From: Hyphomicrobiales bacterium | GTDB lineage: Bacteria > Pseudomonadota > Alphaproteobacteria > Rhizobiales > Xanthobacteraceae | Assembly (NCBI GenBank): GCA_016185205.1 | Contig: JACPOA010000082.1 | Location: forward strand, 1-64,000 | Length of the DNA: 64,000 bases | Reading direction: 5' to 3' | In this document: in pieces, positions 35,866 through 44,527 of the stretch | Layout of the letters: every line of letters begins with the position of its first letter | Numbering within the stretch: the first letter of the stretch is position 1 | The notes under the pieces: model-generated | What the model saw: only the letters and a program-made list of their open reading frames with translations | What the model was told of the DNA's origin: nothing | Database searches by the model: none | Program-made: the position numbers and the translations under genes

Positions 35866-36429
35866 TCACCTACTCCGGTGCAGGTCGGCGACGCGGGCGG
35901 CGAATTCGTCGACCGCGGGCCATGACGTATATTCGATGCAGGTGTCGGGGTCGGTCGGGCCCCGCGTCAACAGCATGATGAAGCGGATGATCTGGCGATC
36001 CAGCCAGCCATAGCGCCGATAGTCGAGACGCCCGGCAAATGCCACGGCCAAAGCGGACGTAAAGCGATAGCGCGCCAAGGTCTTGCGCACATAGGCATTG
36101 CCGGTAGCGGTGGTTTTGGCCGGCTTGCGGGCGGTGAGATTGACCGAGGCGAATGCGAGCGGCGGTGGCGAACTTAGAGATCGATAGGCCGCCAGGAAAC
36201 GGTCCGCCTCCGGCAAGTGCCGGCCATAACGGACGGCGGCCACGAGCACGACAACCGAGGCGGTCGCCATATCGGCCGGGGTCGCCGGCGTCGCCGCCAC
36301 ATCCTGAGGTGGGGCGATGATGCCGCTCTCCGCCAAACGACGTGAAATATGCTCGGCAATGCGCCGCGATTGTCCATCATGCGTTGCATAATAGAGTGAT
36401 ATTGACTGGCGGCGGCTGGTCTTCGACAT
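35866..36429 (-). CDS. Flavodoxin-like / HemG-type protein
   Basis: The 187-residue product begins MSKTSRRQSISLYYATHDGQ and continues with SLYYATHDGQSRRIAEHISR, which resembles the FMN-binding loop of flavodoxins and the flavin-dependent protoporphyrinogen oxidase HemG. It also has ASVVVLVAAVRYGRH and a C-terminal hydrophobic stretch (IIRFIMLLTRG). HemG uses menaquinone and works without oxygen, which would suit heme supply in a cytochrome-rich anaerobic block. An electron-carrier role is an alternative. ATG 36429 was chosen for the flavodoxin start. Confidence 0.72.
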   Translation of the reverse strand: MSKTSRRQSISLYYATHDGQSRRIAEHISRRLAESGIIAPPQDVAATPATPADMATASVVVLVAAVRYGRHLPEADRFLAAYRSLSSPPPLAFASVNLTARKPAKTTATGNAYVRKTLARYRFTSALAVAFAGRLDYRRYGWLDRQIIRFIMLLTRGPTDPDTCIEYTSWPAVDEFAARVADLHRSR

Positions 36430-36493
36430 CGAACGCCTCACAGGCGAAGTATGGCGGTGGAACTGGTTGAAGTTCCACACCCGTTTGAACCGC

Positions 36494-36512
36494 GTAACTC
36501 GGGACGAGTTAC
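36494..36512. promoter_or_regulatory. Perfect inverted repeat, candidate operator
   Basis: GTAACTCG and CGAGTTAC are separated by GGA, a perfect eight-base inverted repeat. It lies 65 bases upstream of the flavodoxin-like start. No known regulator is recognised for this sequence. Confidence 0.5.
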
Positions 36513-36703
36513 CCTGATAGCCACAGGCACAAAATGTTAATCGTAATCTGACAGGAGCCAACGCAAGCGCCATATATTAAGTCAACGAAATACCTTAGAA
36601 TTTGTCGATGCAGGCCGCCTTCGCCCTGCATGCTCCGTCCAATTGGCCGAACGTCCATGCCAGGCGGCGCCAGCGCGGATAATTCAATGAAACAGGCCGC
36701 TTT

Positions 36704-36717
36704 TTGATTTCAATCAA
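36704..36717. promoter_or_regulatory. FNR/FixK box upstream of the nonaheme cytochrome operon
   Basis: TTGATTTCAATCAA is an exact consensus match, 109 bases before the nonaheme gene start. It predicts low-oxygen induction of the operon at 36827-42106. Confidence 0.78.
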
Positions 36718-36826
36718 TAGGTCCATGGCCGCAAAGATTATGTACTTTCCGATCAAGCAAGCTGAACATAGGTCGGATTTTCGATCTCGATCGACGTTGC
36801 GCGCGAATAGCCTGGGTAGGAGAGCA

Positions 36827-38851
36827 ATGACCAAGTCGCACGAAAGCGCTGCCGCCGAGGAGTCTGGCGTCGGAGTGCGCACGCTGCCCAGGACTTGGGT
36901 CGCCGCCAGCTTTGTTCTTTTCGCTGCAATCGCCGGTCTGTGGGCCACGGACGCGAGGGCGCAAAGCGCCGCGACCGATCAAGCCGCACCCAAGCTCTCC
37001 AGCGAAACGTGCCTTGGCTGTCACGGCCAGGAGGGCTTCGCCCCGGCCAAGACCTCCGAGCCGAGCTTCTACATGCCGATGGTACTGAAAGACCGCTTCC
37101 TGGGCAGCGTGCACGGAAAGCGGCAGTGCGTCGAGTGTCACACCAACATCACCAAGGTGCCGCACGAGAAGGTCGAGGTGAAGGTCAGCTGCGTCAATTG
37201 CCATGAGAAGCTGTTGGATGCCGCGCAGGACGAGGAGAAGAAGGACGACATCGCCAAGCTGAGCGGCGTGGTCAATATGATCGGCCGCTACATGAAGTCG
37301 ATCCACGCGCAGCCCAACAAACAAGATCAGTCGCACACCAATGCCACCTGCTACAATTGCCACGAAGCCCACTACATCTATCCAAAGGGCAGCCCCAATC
37401 GGAACTGGTGGCGGCTCAACCTGCCGTATGCCTGCGGCTCATGCCACACCAAGGAACTCGAGGCCTACAAGACCTCGGTGCACGGCAAGGAGGCATTGCA
37501 GAACGGCAATCCGAAAGCGGCGGTCTGCTCGGATTGTCATACTACCCACGACGTTCAGAACCCCGCGCTCGACACGACGCGGCTCCTGATCACCAAGAAC
37601 TGCGGCAATTGTCACGAAGAGCAATTGAAGTCCTACATGGGGACCTACCACGGGCAGGTCAACACGCTGGGCTTCGCCTATACCGCGAAGTGCTTCGACT
37701 GCCACGGCAGCCACACGATCAAGCGGGTGGACGATCCGGCTTCGGGCGTGCATCCGAACAACCGCTTGCAGACCTGCCAGAAGTGCCATCTCGACGCAAC
37801 CGCTGGTTTCGCGACGTTCCAGCCGCATGCGAATGACAAAAACTTCAGCCGTTATCCCTACACCTGGCTCGCGACCAAGTTCATGCTGCTGCTGCTTGGC
37901 GGCGTCTTCGCGTTCTTCTGGACGCATTCGGCGCTCTGGTACTACCGCGAATTGCGTGACCATCAGCAGGGCAAGTCTCGGCCGCATGTGCGAACCGATG
38001 CGCTCCAGGGCAACGGCGGCGAACCGGTCGTCTACTACCAGCGCTGGCCCGCCATCTGGCGCATCGCTCACCTCTGCTTCGCCATTTGCGTGATCATGTT
38101 GGTGCTCACCGGCATGACGCTGCTGTTTGCCGACACGTACTGGGCGCCGGTCGTCAGCAAGCTTTTCGGCGGCCCGCGCGTCACCGGCAGTGTGCACCGC
38201 TTCTTCGCCGCCGCCTTTGTCGGAATTTTCTTCTGGCATATCGCCTATATCGCGCTCCGCATCGGCAAGAGCTGGAAGACCTTCCGCTGGTTCGGCCCGG
38301 ATTCGATGATCCCCAACTGGAACGACCTCAACGACGCCATCGGCATGTTCAAGTGGTTCTTCGGCCTGGCGCCGAAGCCACAACTCGACCGCTGGACCTA
38401 CTGGGAGAAATTCGACTATTGGGCGCCGTTCTGGGGCGTTGCCATCATCGGCGGCAGCGGCGCCATGCTGTGGGCGAAGGGTCTGACCGCCACCTACCTG
38501 CCCGGCTGGGTCTTCAACATCGCCACCATCTTCCACGGCGAGGAAGCGGTCCTGGCCGCCGGATTCCTGTTCACCGTGCACTTCTTCAATAATCACTGGC
38601 GGCCGGATAAATTCCCGCTTGATATTCTCATGTTCACCGGCAAGATGCCGCTCGAAGAATTCAAGCGCGAGCATCTCATTGAGTATAATCGCTTGGTGGC
38701 GAGCGGAGAGTTGTCGAAGTACCTGGTCGATGCACCATCGCAGCCGATGACGATCGCGTCCAAGATTCTCGGCTTCACATTGATGGGTAGCGGCTTACTG
38801 CTGCTCATCTTGGTGATGAACGGCTTCGCCCGCCACCTGTTCGGTGGGTGA
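36827..38851 (+). CDS. Nonaheme c-type / cytochrome b fusion, CbcL-like quinone oxidoreductase
   Basis: The 674-residue product has a signal/anchor helix (about residues 24-42), nine CXXCH motifs (first at residue 62; last CQKCHL near 350), then a membrane domain from about residue 385 with at least five helices and ligand-type His in WRIAHLCFA, VHRFFAAAF and TVHFFNNHW, resembling diheme cytochrome b561/HdrE-type domains. The nonaheme-plus-b layout is that of Geobacter CbcL, an inner-membrane quinone oxidoreductase used for extracellular electron transfer at low potential. It would link the quinol pool to periplasmic cytochromes. ATG 36827 follows AGGAGAG. Tetraheme genes follow closely. Confidence 0.87.
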   Translation: MTKSHESAAAEESGVGVRTLPRTWVAASFVLFAAIAGLWATDARAQSAATDQAAPKLSSETCLGCHGQEGFAPAKTSEPSFYMPMVLKDRFLGSVHGKRQCVECHTNITKVPHEKVEVKVSCVNCHEKLLDAAQDEEKKDDIAKLSGVVNMIGRYMKSIHAQPNKQDQSHTNATCYNCHEAHYIYPKGSPNRNWWRLNLPYACGSCHTKELEAYKTSVHGKEALQNGNPKAAVCSDCHTTHDVQNPALDTTRLLITKNCGNCHEEQLKSYMGTYHGQVNTLGFAYTAKCFDCHGSHTIKRVDDPASGVHPNNRLQTCQKCHLDATAGFATFQPHANDKNFSRYPYTWLATKFMLLLLGGVFAFFWTHSALWYYRELRDHQQGKSRPHVRTDALQGNGGEPVVYYQRWPAIWRIAHLCFAICVIMLVLTGMTLLFADTYWAPVVSKLFGGPRVTGSVHRFFAAAFVGIFFWHIAYIALRIGKSWKTFRWFGPDSMIPNWNDLNDAIGMFKWFFGLAPKPQLDRWTYWEKFDYWAPFWGVAIIGGSGAMLWAKGLTATYLPGWVFNIATIFHGEEAVLAAGFLFTVHFFNNHWRPDKFPLDILMFTGKMPLEEFKREHLIEYNRLVASGELSKYLVDAPSQPMTIASKILGFTLMGSGLLLLILVMNGFARHLFGG

Positions 38852-38900
38852 GCGTGAATTTTTCAATGAAATACCAACGAGCCAAAGGCCGGAGCTACCC

Positions 38901-40013
38901 ATGAAACATCTCCTGCTCGCCCTCTTGATGTCGGTCGCGCTGATCGGCTGCTCTGATAACGGCACGCCCGAAAAGCAGACCCAGGCGGACATCGCCGCCG
39001 GCAAGGTGGTAGCGGACAAGGAATGCAAAGGCTGTCATGGCCTTGATGGCAAAGGCACCGCTGCGGGCATTCCGAATCTCGCCGGGCAGCGCGGTCGCTA
39101 TCTGATGGCCTCGTTGAAGGAGTACAAGGATCGCGTCCGCACCCACGCCGCCTTGCGGACGATTGCGGCCACCATGAGCGAGGCCGACACCCGGGCGGTC
39201 GCTGCCTACTATGCCAGCCTGCCGCCGATTCCGACGCCAAAAGTGGAAATTTTCTCTCCCTACGAGCGCGGCAAGGTGGTGTCCGCCGACTGTGCGGGCT
39301 GCCATGGCGCGGACGGCAACAGCAAGACTCCCGGCACGCCCAACCTCGCCGGCCAGCAACCGCGCTATTTCGTGACGGCCACGCAGGAATATCTTCAGGG
39401 CCTGCGGGCATCGGCGCCAATGGATCCGATGCTGCGTAAGCTCAACAGGCTCGATCTGGAAAGCGTGGCGCTCTACTATGCGTCGCAAACGCCGGCACCG
39501 CGCAGCGCGCCGTCGACCGGCGATGCGGCAGCGGGCGAACCGCGCACCGCCGTGTGCGGCGGCTGTCACGGCTCGCACGGCGTGAGCACGGATTCGGCGA
39601 CCCCGAGCCTCGCTTCCGAAGACCCGGCCTATCTGACGCAAGCGATCAAGGCCTATCGCACCACGCGCAAGCACGACCTGATGCAGCGCCTGGTCTCGAC
39701 GCTCAGCGAGCAGGACATCGCCAATATCGTTGCGTTCTACACGACGCAAAAGTCGAAGCCGGCGGAAAATGGCCAAACGCTGCTCAAGGACATCACCGAC
39801 AAGTGCGAGCGTTGCCATGCCGGCGAAAGGGACAATCCGGCATTGGCGATCCCGATCATCGGTGGGCAAGATAAGGACTATCTGATACTGGCTTTGCGGG
39901 CCTATCGCGACGACAAGCGCGGCAATTCCATGATGCACAACATGAGCATGCCCTACAGCGACTCCATCATCGAGAGCATCGCGACCTACTACGCCAGCCG
40001 ACCAGCGAAGTAG
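38901..40013 (+). CDS. Tetraheme c4-like lipoprotein cytochrome
   Basis: The 370-residue product has a lipoprotein signal (MSVALIGC, lipobox Cys near residue 17) and four class I cytochrome c domains, each with one motif: CKGCH, CAGCH, CGGCH and CERCH. Each repeat shows the c4-like pattern NLAGQ...YL...AYK...AAYYAS. It is therefore two fused di-heme c4 units anchored to a membrane. It likely moves electrons between the nonaheme protein and periplasmic carriers. ATG 38901 follows GGAG at good distance, 49 bases after the previous stop. Confidence 0.85.
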   Translation: MKHLLLALLMSVALIGCSDNGTPEKQTQADIAAGKVVADKECKGCHGLDGKGTAAGIPNLAGQRGRYLMASLKEYKDRVRTHAALRTIAATMSEADTRAVAAYYASLPPIPTPKVEIFSPYERGKVVSADCAGCHGADGNSKTPGTPNLAGQQPRYFVTATQEYLQGLRASAPMDPMLRKLNRLDLESVALYYASQTPAPRSAPSTGDAAAGEPRTAVCGGCHGSHGVSTDSATPSLASEDPAYLTQAIKAYRTTRKHDLMQRLVSTLSEQDIANIVAFYTTQKSKPAENGQTLLKDITDKCERCHAGERDNPALAIPIIGGQDKDYLILALRAYRDDKRGNSMMHNMSMPYSDSIIESIATYYASRPAK

Positions 40014-40068
40014 GCGAAACGTGTTGGGCAGCATTGGCACGGCGAAAATGCAGATCGAGCGGATATTA

Positions 40069-41289
40069 ATGAAACGAAGCGTACGGTTTATTTTCCTGAT
40101 CGGGTCTATGCTCGTTGGAGGCGCAACGATCGTGGATTATTGCCCACGCGCAGTGGCTCAACCCGTTGCGTCCAGCACTTCCGACGACCTTCGCCCTCTG
40201 TACGCCATGCCTGAGGAGGTGGCCGAAGGGAAGCGGCTCGCGATGACTTCCTGCGCCGGCTGCCATGGCGCGAACGGTATCAACAACAATCCACGCGTAC
40301 CTAACCTTGCAGGCCAGCGCGCGGCCTATCTCTATATCGAGCTGAAGGCCTACCAATCCGGTGCCCGCGGCGACAGCGCCATGAACAACGCGGTCAAGTT
40401 CCTGAGCAATGACGCGATGGTCAAGGTGGCGGCCTATTTCGCGAGTCTCGATCCCCCGACGCCGACCGCTACCGGTGCGCCAGTCAATATCGACCCGGTG
40501 CAAGCCGGCAAGGCCGTGGCGACGGCGGCCTGTGCCGGCTGCCACGGCAACACCGGCATCAGCCAAATCCCCGGCACACCGAGCCTGGTCGGACTCGACC
40601 CGAAATACCTCGTCGACTCAATGAAGGCGTACAAGAATGGCCAGCGCAAGCACGACACGATGAAGGCGATGCTGGCGTCGGTTGGCGACGGGGCGATACA
40701 CAATATGTCGCTGTTCTATGCCCTGCAAAAGCCAGCACGCGCCAAGACCCCGGCCGCCGGCGACCAAGTCGCCGGCAAGAATGCCGCGGCGAGTTGCGGC
40801 GGATGCCACGGCGAACAGGGTGTGAGCGCAAGTCCGGCAACGCCGAGCCTGGCCGGACAAGACGCCCAATACACCGTGGCGGCATTGCAAGCTTACAAGA
40901 ACGGATCGCGCGCCGACGAAACGATGAAGGGAATAGTCGCGGCGCTTGACGATAATGCTATGAAAAATCTGGCGGCCTATTACGCGGCGCAGGAACCGAA
41001 GGCACCAAACGTTCGCAAGCCGTTGACTACCGAGGAATGGACCCAGCGTTGCGACCGTTGTCACGGCATCAACGGCAACAGCACAGATCCGCGCCTGCCA
41101 ATGCTGGCCAGCCAGCGCGTAGACTATTTGCAGAAGGTGCTGCATGATTATCGAACGGGCGCGCGCAAGAGCCCACAAATGGCCGCAATGGCCGACGTGC
41201 TGACAGAGCAGGATATCGAGGGCCTTGCGGCCCATTATGCGCGCCAAAGAGCGCGCGCCGTCGTGTTCGTGCCTCAGCCGAGCAAGTAG
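40069..41289 (+). CDS. Tetraheme c4-like cytochrome, periplasmic
   Basis: The 406-residue product has a signal peptide (ending near AVAQPV) and four CXXCH motifs (CAGCH, CAGCH, CGGCH, CDRCH) in tandem c4-like domains, much like its upstream neighbour. No lipobox is present, so it is probably soluble. It is the second of two related tetraheme proteins, likely a tandem duplication that diverged. ATG 40069 was chosen for the signal peptide; GTG 40021 and ATG 40048 are alternatives. Confidence 0.83.
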   Translation: MKRSVRFIFLIGSMLVGGATIVDYCPRAVAQPVASSTSDDLRPLYAMPEEVAEGKRLAMTSCAGCHGANGINNNPRVPNLAGQRAAYLYIELKAYQSGARGDSAMNNAVKFLSNDAMVKVAAYFASLDPPTPTATGAPVNIDPVQAGKAVATAACAGCHGNTGISQIPGTPSLVGLDPKYLVDSMKAYKNGQRKHDTMKAMLASVGDGAIHNMSLFYALQKPARAKTPAAGDQVAGKNAAASCGGCHGEQGVSASPATPSLAGQDAQYTVAALQAYKNGSRADETMKGIVAALDDNAMKNLAAYYAAQEPKAPNVRKPLTTEEWTQRCDRCHGINGNSTDPRLPMLASQRVDYLQKVLHDYRTGARKSPQMAAMADVLTEQDIEGLAAHYARQRARAVVFVPQPSK

Positions 41290-41305
41290 TGGGGCAATAA
41301 AACCA

Positions 41306-42106
41306 ATGGAACCGACGATGAGTGATTTTCCGCTCCACCGGCACTATCTCCATTACTCGGAGCTGCCGTACAGCCAGCGCGTTCTTTATACGGCGACGCT
41401 TCTCATCCTCGGCATGGCCTATCTATTCGCCATGCTCAACGTGTATTTCACCTACGCCGGCCGTGCGGGGGGAAATCCGCTGATGCTGTCATACGAGGAC
41501 ATCGTCGTCGCTTATTCCGGCAGCGGCAAGGGCTCGCGCTTGGAATCGGCCCTGCGCGGGCCGATGTCAGGCATGCTGCCGCCCGACGAGCGCAATGCCG
41601 TGTTCGCCTGGGCGGCCGAAGGCGGCTCACGTCCGGTATACGACAAGACGATCGCGCCACTGCTCGAGAAGCGATGCATGACTTGCCATGACGGCAGCAA
41701 TCCGCACCTGGTCAACCTCAACAACTTCGACAATCTGAAGAAAACGATGGAGAAGGACACTGGCGCCAAAGTCGCCACGCTGGTCCGCGTATCGCACATT
41801 CACCTGTTTGGGCTCACCTTCATCTTTTTCATAGTGGGCCTTATGTTCAGCCATGCCTATATGCGGCCAGTATGGTTGAAATGTACCGTCGTTGCATTAC
41901 CCTTTGTCGCCATCGTGCTCGATGTCAGTTCCTGGTATTTCACCAAGCTCTATCATCCGTTCGCTTGGGTCGTGATTGCGGCCGGCGGTCTGATGGCCAC
42001 GTGTTTCGCCTTCATGTGGCTGGTGACCATGTATCAGCTGTGGTTCTCTCGGCCTCCATCGATTGTCAGAGAGAGAGAGCGCGTCGACATTCCTAGCGTC
42101 GGCTGA
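41306..42106 (+). CDS. Membrane protein with one c-heme and four helices
   Basis: The 266-residue product has a helix at about residues 27-48, a periplasmic domain with CMTCH at residues 124-128, and three more helices (about residues 157-178, 186-206 and 214-240). His residues at the start of the second helix (VSHIHLFGL) could ligate a b-heme. No family name is recognised. The position behind the tetraheme genes suggests a membrane electron-transfer partner. ATG 41306 is preferred; ATG 41318 would shorten it by four residues. Confidence 0.72.
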   Translation: MEPTMSDFPLHRHYLHYSELPYSQRVLYTATLLILGMAYLFAMLNVYFTYAGRAGGNPLMLSYEDIVVAYSGSGKGSRLESALRGPMSGMLPPDERNAVFAWAAEGGSRPVYDKTIAPLLEKRCMTCHDGSNPHLVNLNNFDNLKKTMEKDTGAKVATLVRVSHIHLFGLTFIFFIVGLMFSHAYMRPVWLKCTVVALPFVAIVLDVSSWYFTKLYHPFAWVVIAAGGLMATCFAFMWLVTMYQLWFSRPPSIVRERERVDIPSVG

Positions 42107-42586
42107 TGGCGGTCGGACAAGAGACATGGTCGCCCCTTAATTGCGCGATCTTCACCCGATTGGGGTCGTGAAGGAAAAAACGGGAGCGCGCGAAGCGTCA
42201 GCCCGTCGCAGCTGCGATAACGATCCCAATAGCCAGCGTGGCTAGCCCAGCAACAATTGCGTCCTTGCCGCGCTTGCAGGCGAAGAAACGTCTGCGTCTC
42301 TCACAATATTTTCTTCACGCCCGCCGCAATAACTGCCCCAATAAAATATCAAACGCTTCTCACAACGATTCGCAATCTCGCCAACGCAATGCAAAGCAAC
42401 TTTGCTGACTTGGGGAACTCTTTGTTGCCGCAAAAAGCCATGCCCGTTGATGTAAATCAAACTCGATCGATTGCTTTCCGTTGATAATGAATTAGTTCGC
42501 TAAGCTTTCCCGACGACAGAATGACGTACGGGAGGGCCAATAAAAAAATTCGAGGGTGCCAGGAAACGCAAAGGAACGGGAACGCC
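42107..42586. other. AT-richer regulatory gap inside the cytochrome block
   Basis: This 480-base stretch separates the nonaheme operon from the hexaheme operon. It holds an FNR/FixK box (42447-42460) and no convincing coding sequence; a minus-strand frame near 42242-42460 lacks a start with a ribosome-binding site. Confidence 0.5.
42447..42460. promoter_or_regulatory. FNR/FixK box upstream of the hexaheme-FeS-NrfD operon
   Basis: TTGATGTAAATCAA is an exact consensus match 126 bases before the hexaheme gene. Confidence 0.76.
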
Positions 42587-43624
42587 ATGCCGCGTCATAT
42601 CGTCCGACTCGTCCTGATTATGGTCGGCTTCGCTGTGTTGGCGTATGGGGCGAAACAGTTTTTTACAGTCGATTCGTTTTATCAATACGGACATTATCGA
42701 GGAAGCTCCGTAGCGGACATCGCGTCGGACAAACCGAAATACAAAGGTACCGCCTATTGCGCGTCATGCCATGCGCCGCAGCTCGCGGAATGGTCCAACG
42801 GCATCCACAACAGACCCGATATTGGCAAGGTTGTCAGGTGTGAGGTCTGCCATAGCGCCGGCGGCGAGCGCGATGTTCGCGGCACGTTCGAACATGTGTC
42901 GACTGGTCCCGATCATCCGAAAAATCTGAAAATGGTCGTGCCGAAAGATACGCGGCAGTTGTGCACGCTTTGCCACGAGCGGATGACCGGCAGACCATTG
43001 CAGCAGCGTCAGATCGTCGTGGCCGAGCACGCCGGGACCCAGCAGTGCAGCGTTTGTCATAACCCCCACTCGCCCAGGCTCAATTTGGTATCCGCCGCAT
43101 CGACGGCACAAGCAGGCGATGCGGCCGCGGGCAAGGCCAAGGCCGCGGCTTGCGCGGGTTGCCACGGCGCTGAAGGCGTCAGCGTAAACGCTCCCGGCCC
43201 CACCCTGGCGGGACAGCACGCGGCCTATCTACACGATGCGCTCAAGGCCTATATCGAGGGCACGCGTAGCGACCCGATGATGAACGCGGGAGCTCAGGGG
43301 TTGAGCGATGACGATGCCGCAAATATCGCGGCTTATTACGCCGGCGTGACGTGCGTGAGTTCTTTGGATGCGGCAAAGCAAGCCACGCTGCAGGACAAGA
43401 CGACAGCACCGAAGTGTGCAGCCTGCCACGGCGCCGATGGAAACAGCACCAATCCCTCATGGCCGAAGCTCATCGGACTATCCAAAGCCTATCTCGTCAA
43501 CTCTCTGAAAGCCTACAAGGGCGGCGCTCGCAAGAACGGCATGATGGCCGGGGTCGTCAAGGATATGAGCGACGCGGACATGGATAACGTGGCGGCATAC
43601 TACGCCAACGCGACTTGCAAGTGA
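42587..43624 (+). CDS. Hexaheme c-type cytochrome with NrfH-like and c4-like parts
   Basis: The 345-residue product has an N-terminal anchor helix (about residues 6-24), four CXXCH motifs in a multiheme region (CASCH, CEVCH, CTLCH, CSVCH) and then two class I cytochrome c domains (CAGCH, CAACH) with the c4-like LAGQ...AYK...AAYYA pattern. It looks like a fusion of an NrfH/c3-type tetraheme module with a diheme c4 module. With the following Fe-S and NrfD genes it makes a cytochrome-FeS-NrfD set, as in Geobacter Cbc4 (CbcSTU). ATG 42587 follows AAGGAA. Confidence 0.82.
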   Translation: MPRHIVRLVLIMVGFAVLAYGAKQFFTVDSFYQYGHYRGSSVADIASDKPKYKGTAYCASCHAPQLAEWSNGIHNRPDIGKVVRCEVCHSAGGERDVRGTFEHVSTGPDHPKNLKMVVPKDTRQLCTLCHERMTGRPLQQRQIVVAEHAGTQQCSVCHNPHSPRLNLVSAASTAQAGDAAAGKAKAAACAGCHGAEGVSVNAPGPTLAGQHAAYLHDALKAYIEGTRSDPMMNAGAQGLSDDDAANIAAYYAGVTCVSSLDAAKQATLQDKTTAPKCAACHGADGNSTNPSWPKLIGLSKAYLVNSLKAYKGGARKNGMMAGVVKDMSDADMDNVAAYYANATCK

Positions 43625-43663
43625 GACGCGGCAAAACTGAAGGTTGGCCAGGAGCACTGCAAA

Positions 43664-44527
43664 ATGCAACAGAATGAGCAACTCGAGAACCAACCGGACG
43701 AGCAACTCGAGAAGCAACAGAAAGAGCGCCGCGATTTTCTGGGTTGCCTCGGCGGCGCGATCGCCTGCGGCGCGGCTACCGTGGTGGCAAGTGCCGCCTC
43801 GTCTGCGGCCGTGGCGGCCACGGCCGGCGGCGCGGTGCCGCCCATTCCGAACTTCGATTGGAGTAAACATCAATGGGCATTCGGCGTCGACGCCGAAAGA
43901 TGCATCGGCTGTCTGCGCTGCGTTGAGGCGTGCAAGCGGGAAAACAATGTCGCGCCCGACGCCCATCACTTCCGCACCTGGGTCGAGCGCTACGTGACGT
44001 TGGAGGGAGAAGAGAAGGCCCGCATCGACAGTCAGGCGGACCCCGCGAATATCGCGGCTTCCGGAACCGATGGACAATATCGATTCGCCAATCGCTACAA
44101 GGATGCGAAAGTCGAAAAGGCCTTTTTCGTTCCCAAGCTATGCAATCACTGTACGCATCCGGCTTGCGTGCAGGTGTGCCCGACCGGCGCGACCTACAAA
44201 ACCGAGGACGGCGCGGTCCTCATCGATCATACCTATTGCATCGGCTGCCAATACTGCGTGCAGGCCTGTCCTTATGGTGCACGGTTTTTCAACGAGGAAA
44301 AGGGCGTAACGGACAAGTGCACCTGGTGCTACCACCGCATCACGAAAGGCTTGCAGCCCGCTTGCGTGGAGGTTTGTCCGGTTAGCGCGCGTATCTTCGG
44401 CGACCGCAATGACAAACAAAGCCTGATCAGCCAATTCATCCAAAACCATCGCGTGCAGGTGCTCAGACCCGAGACCGGCAATGCTCCAAATGTCTTCTAC
44501 GTCGGCATAGACAAGGATGTGAGCTAA
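43664..44527 (+). CDS. NrfC-like 4Fe-4S ferredoxin subunit
   Basis: The 287-residue product has a twin-arginine-like start (QKERRDFLGCLGG, about residues 20-32) and four cluster motifs: CIGCLRCVEAC, CNHCTHPACVQVC, CIGCQYCVQAC and CTWCYHRIT...CVEVC. It would move electrons between an NrfD membrane partner and cytochrome c. It lies 39 bases after the hexaheme gene and overlaps the NrfD gene (TAATG), so the three are one unit. It is related to the ArrB-like protein at 26175 but has its own signal. Confidence 0.9.
   Translation: MQQNEQLENQPDEQLEKQQKERRDFLGCLGGAIACGAATVVASAASSAAVAATAGGAVPPIPNFDWSKHQWAFGVDAERCIGCLRCVEACKRENNVAPDAHHFRTWVERYVTLEGEEKARIDSQADPANIAASGTDGQYRFANRYKDAKVEKAFFVPKLCNHCTHPACVQVCPTGATYKTEDGAVLIDHTYCIGCQYCVQACPYGARFFNEEKGVTDKCTWCYHRITKGLQPACVEVCPVSARIFGDRNDKQSLISQFIQNHRVQVLRPETGNAPNVFYVGIDKDVS

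Larger units (their letters stand above)
36430..36826. other. Divergent promoter region of the cytochrome block
   Basis: The 397-base gap between the divergent flavodoxin-like gene and the nonaheme gene has no coding sequence. It is AT-richer than its surroundings and contains a palindrome (36494-36512) and an exact FNR/FixK box (36704-36717). Confidence 0.6.

Noticed and set aside
42242-42460. Minus-strand frame of 72 codons in the gap before the hexaheme gene
   Set aside because: No ribosome-binding site, no domain, and it overlaps the FNR box.
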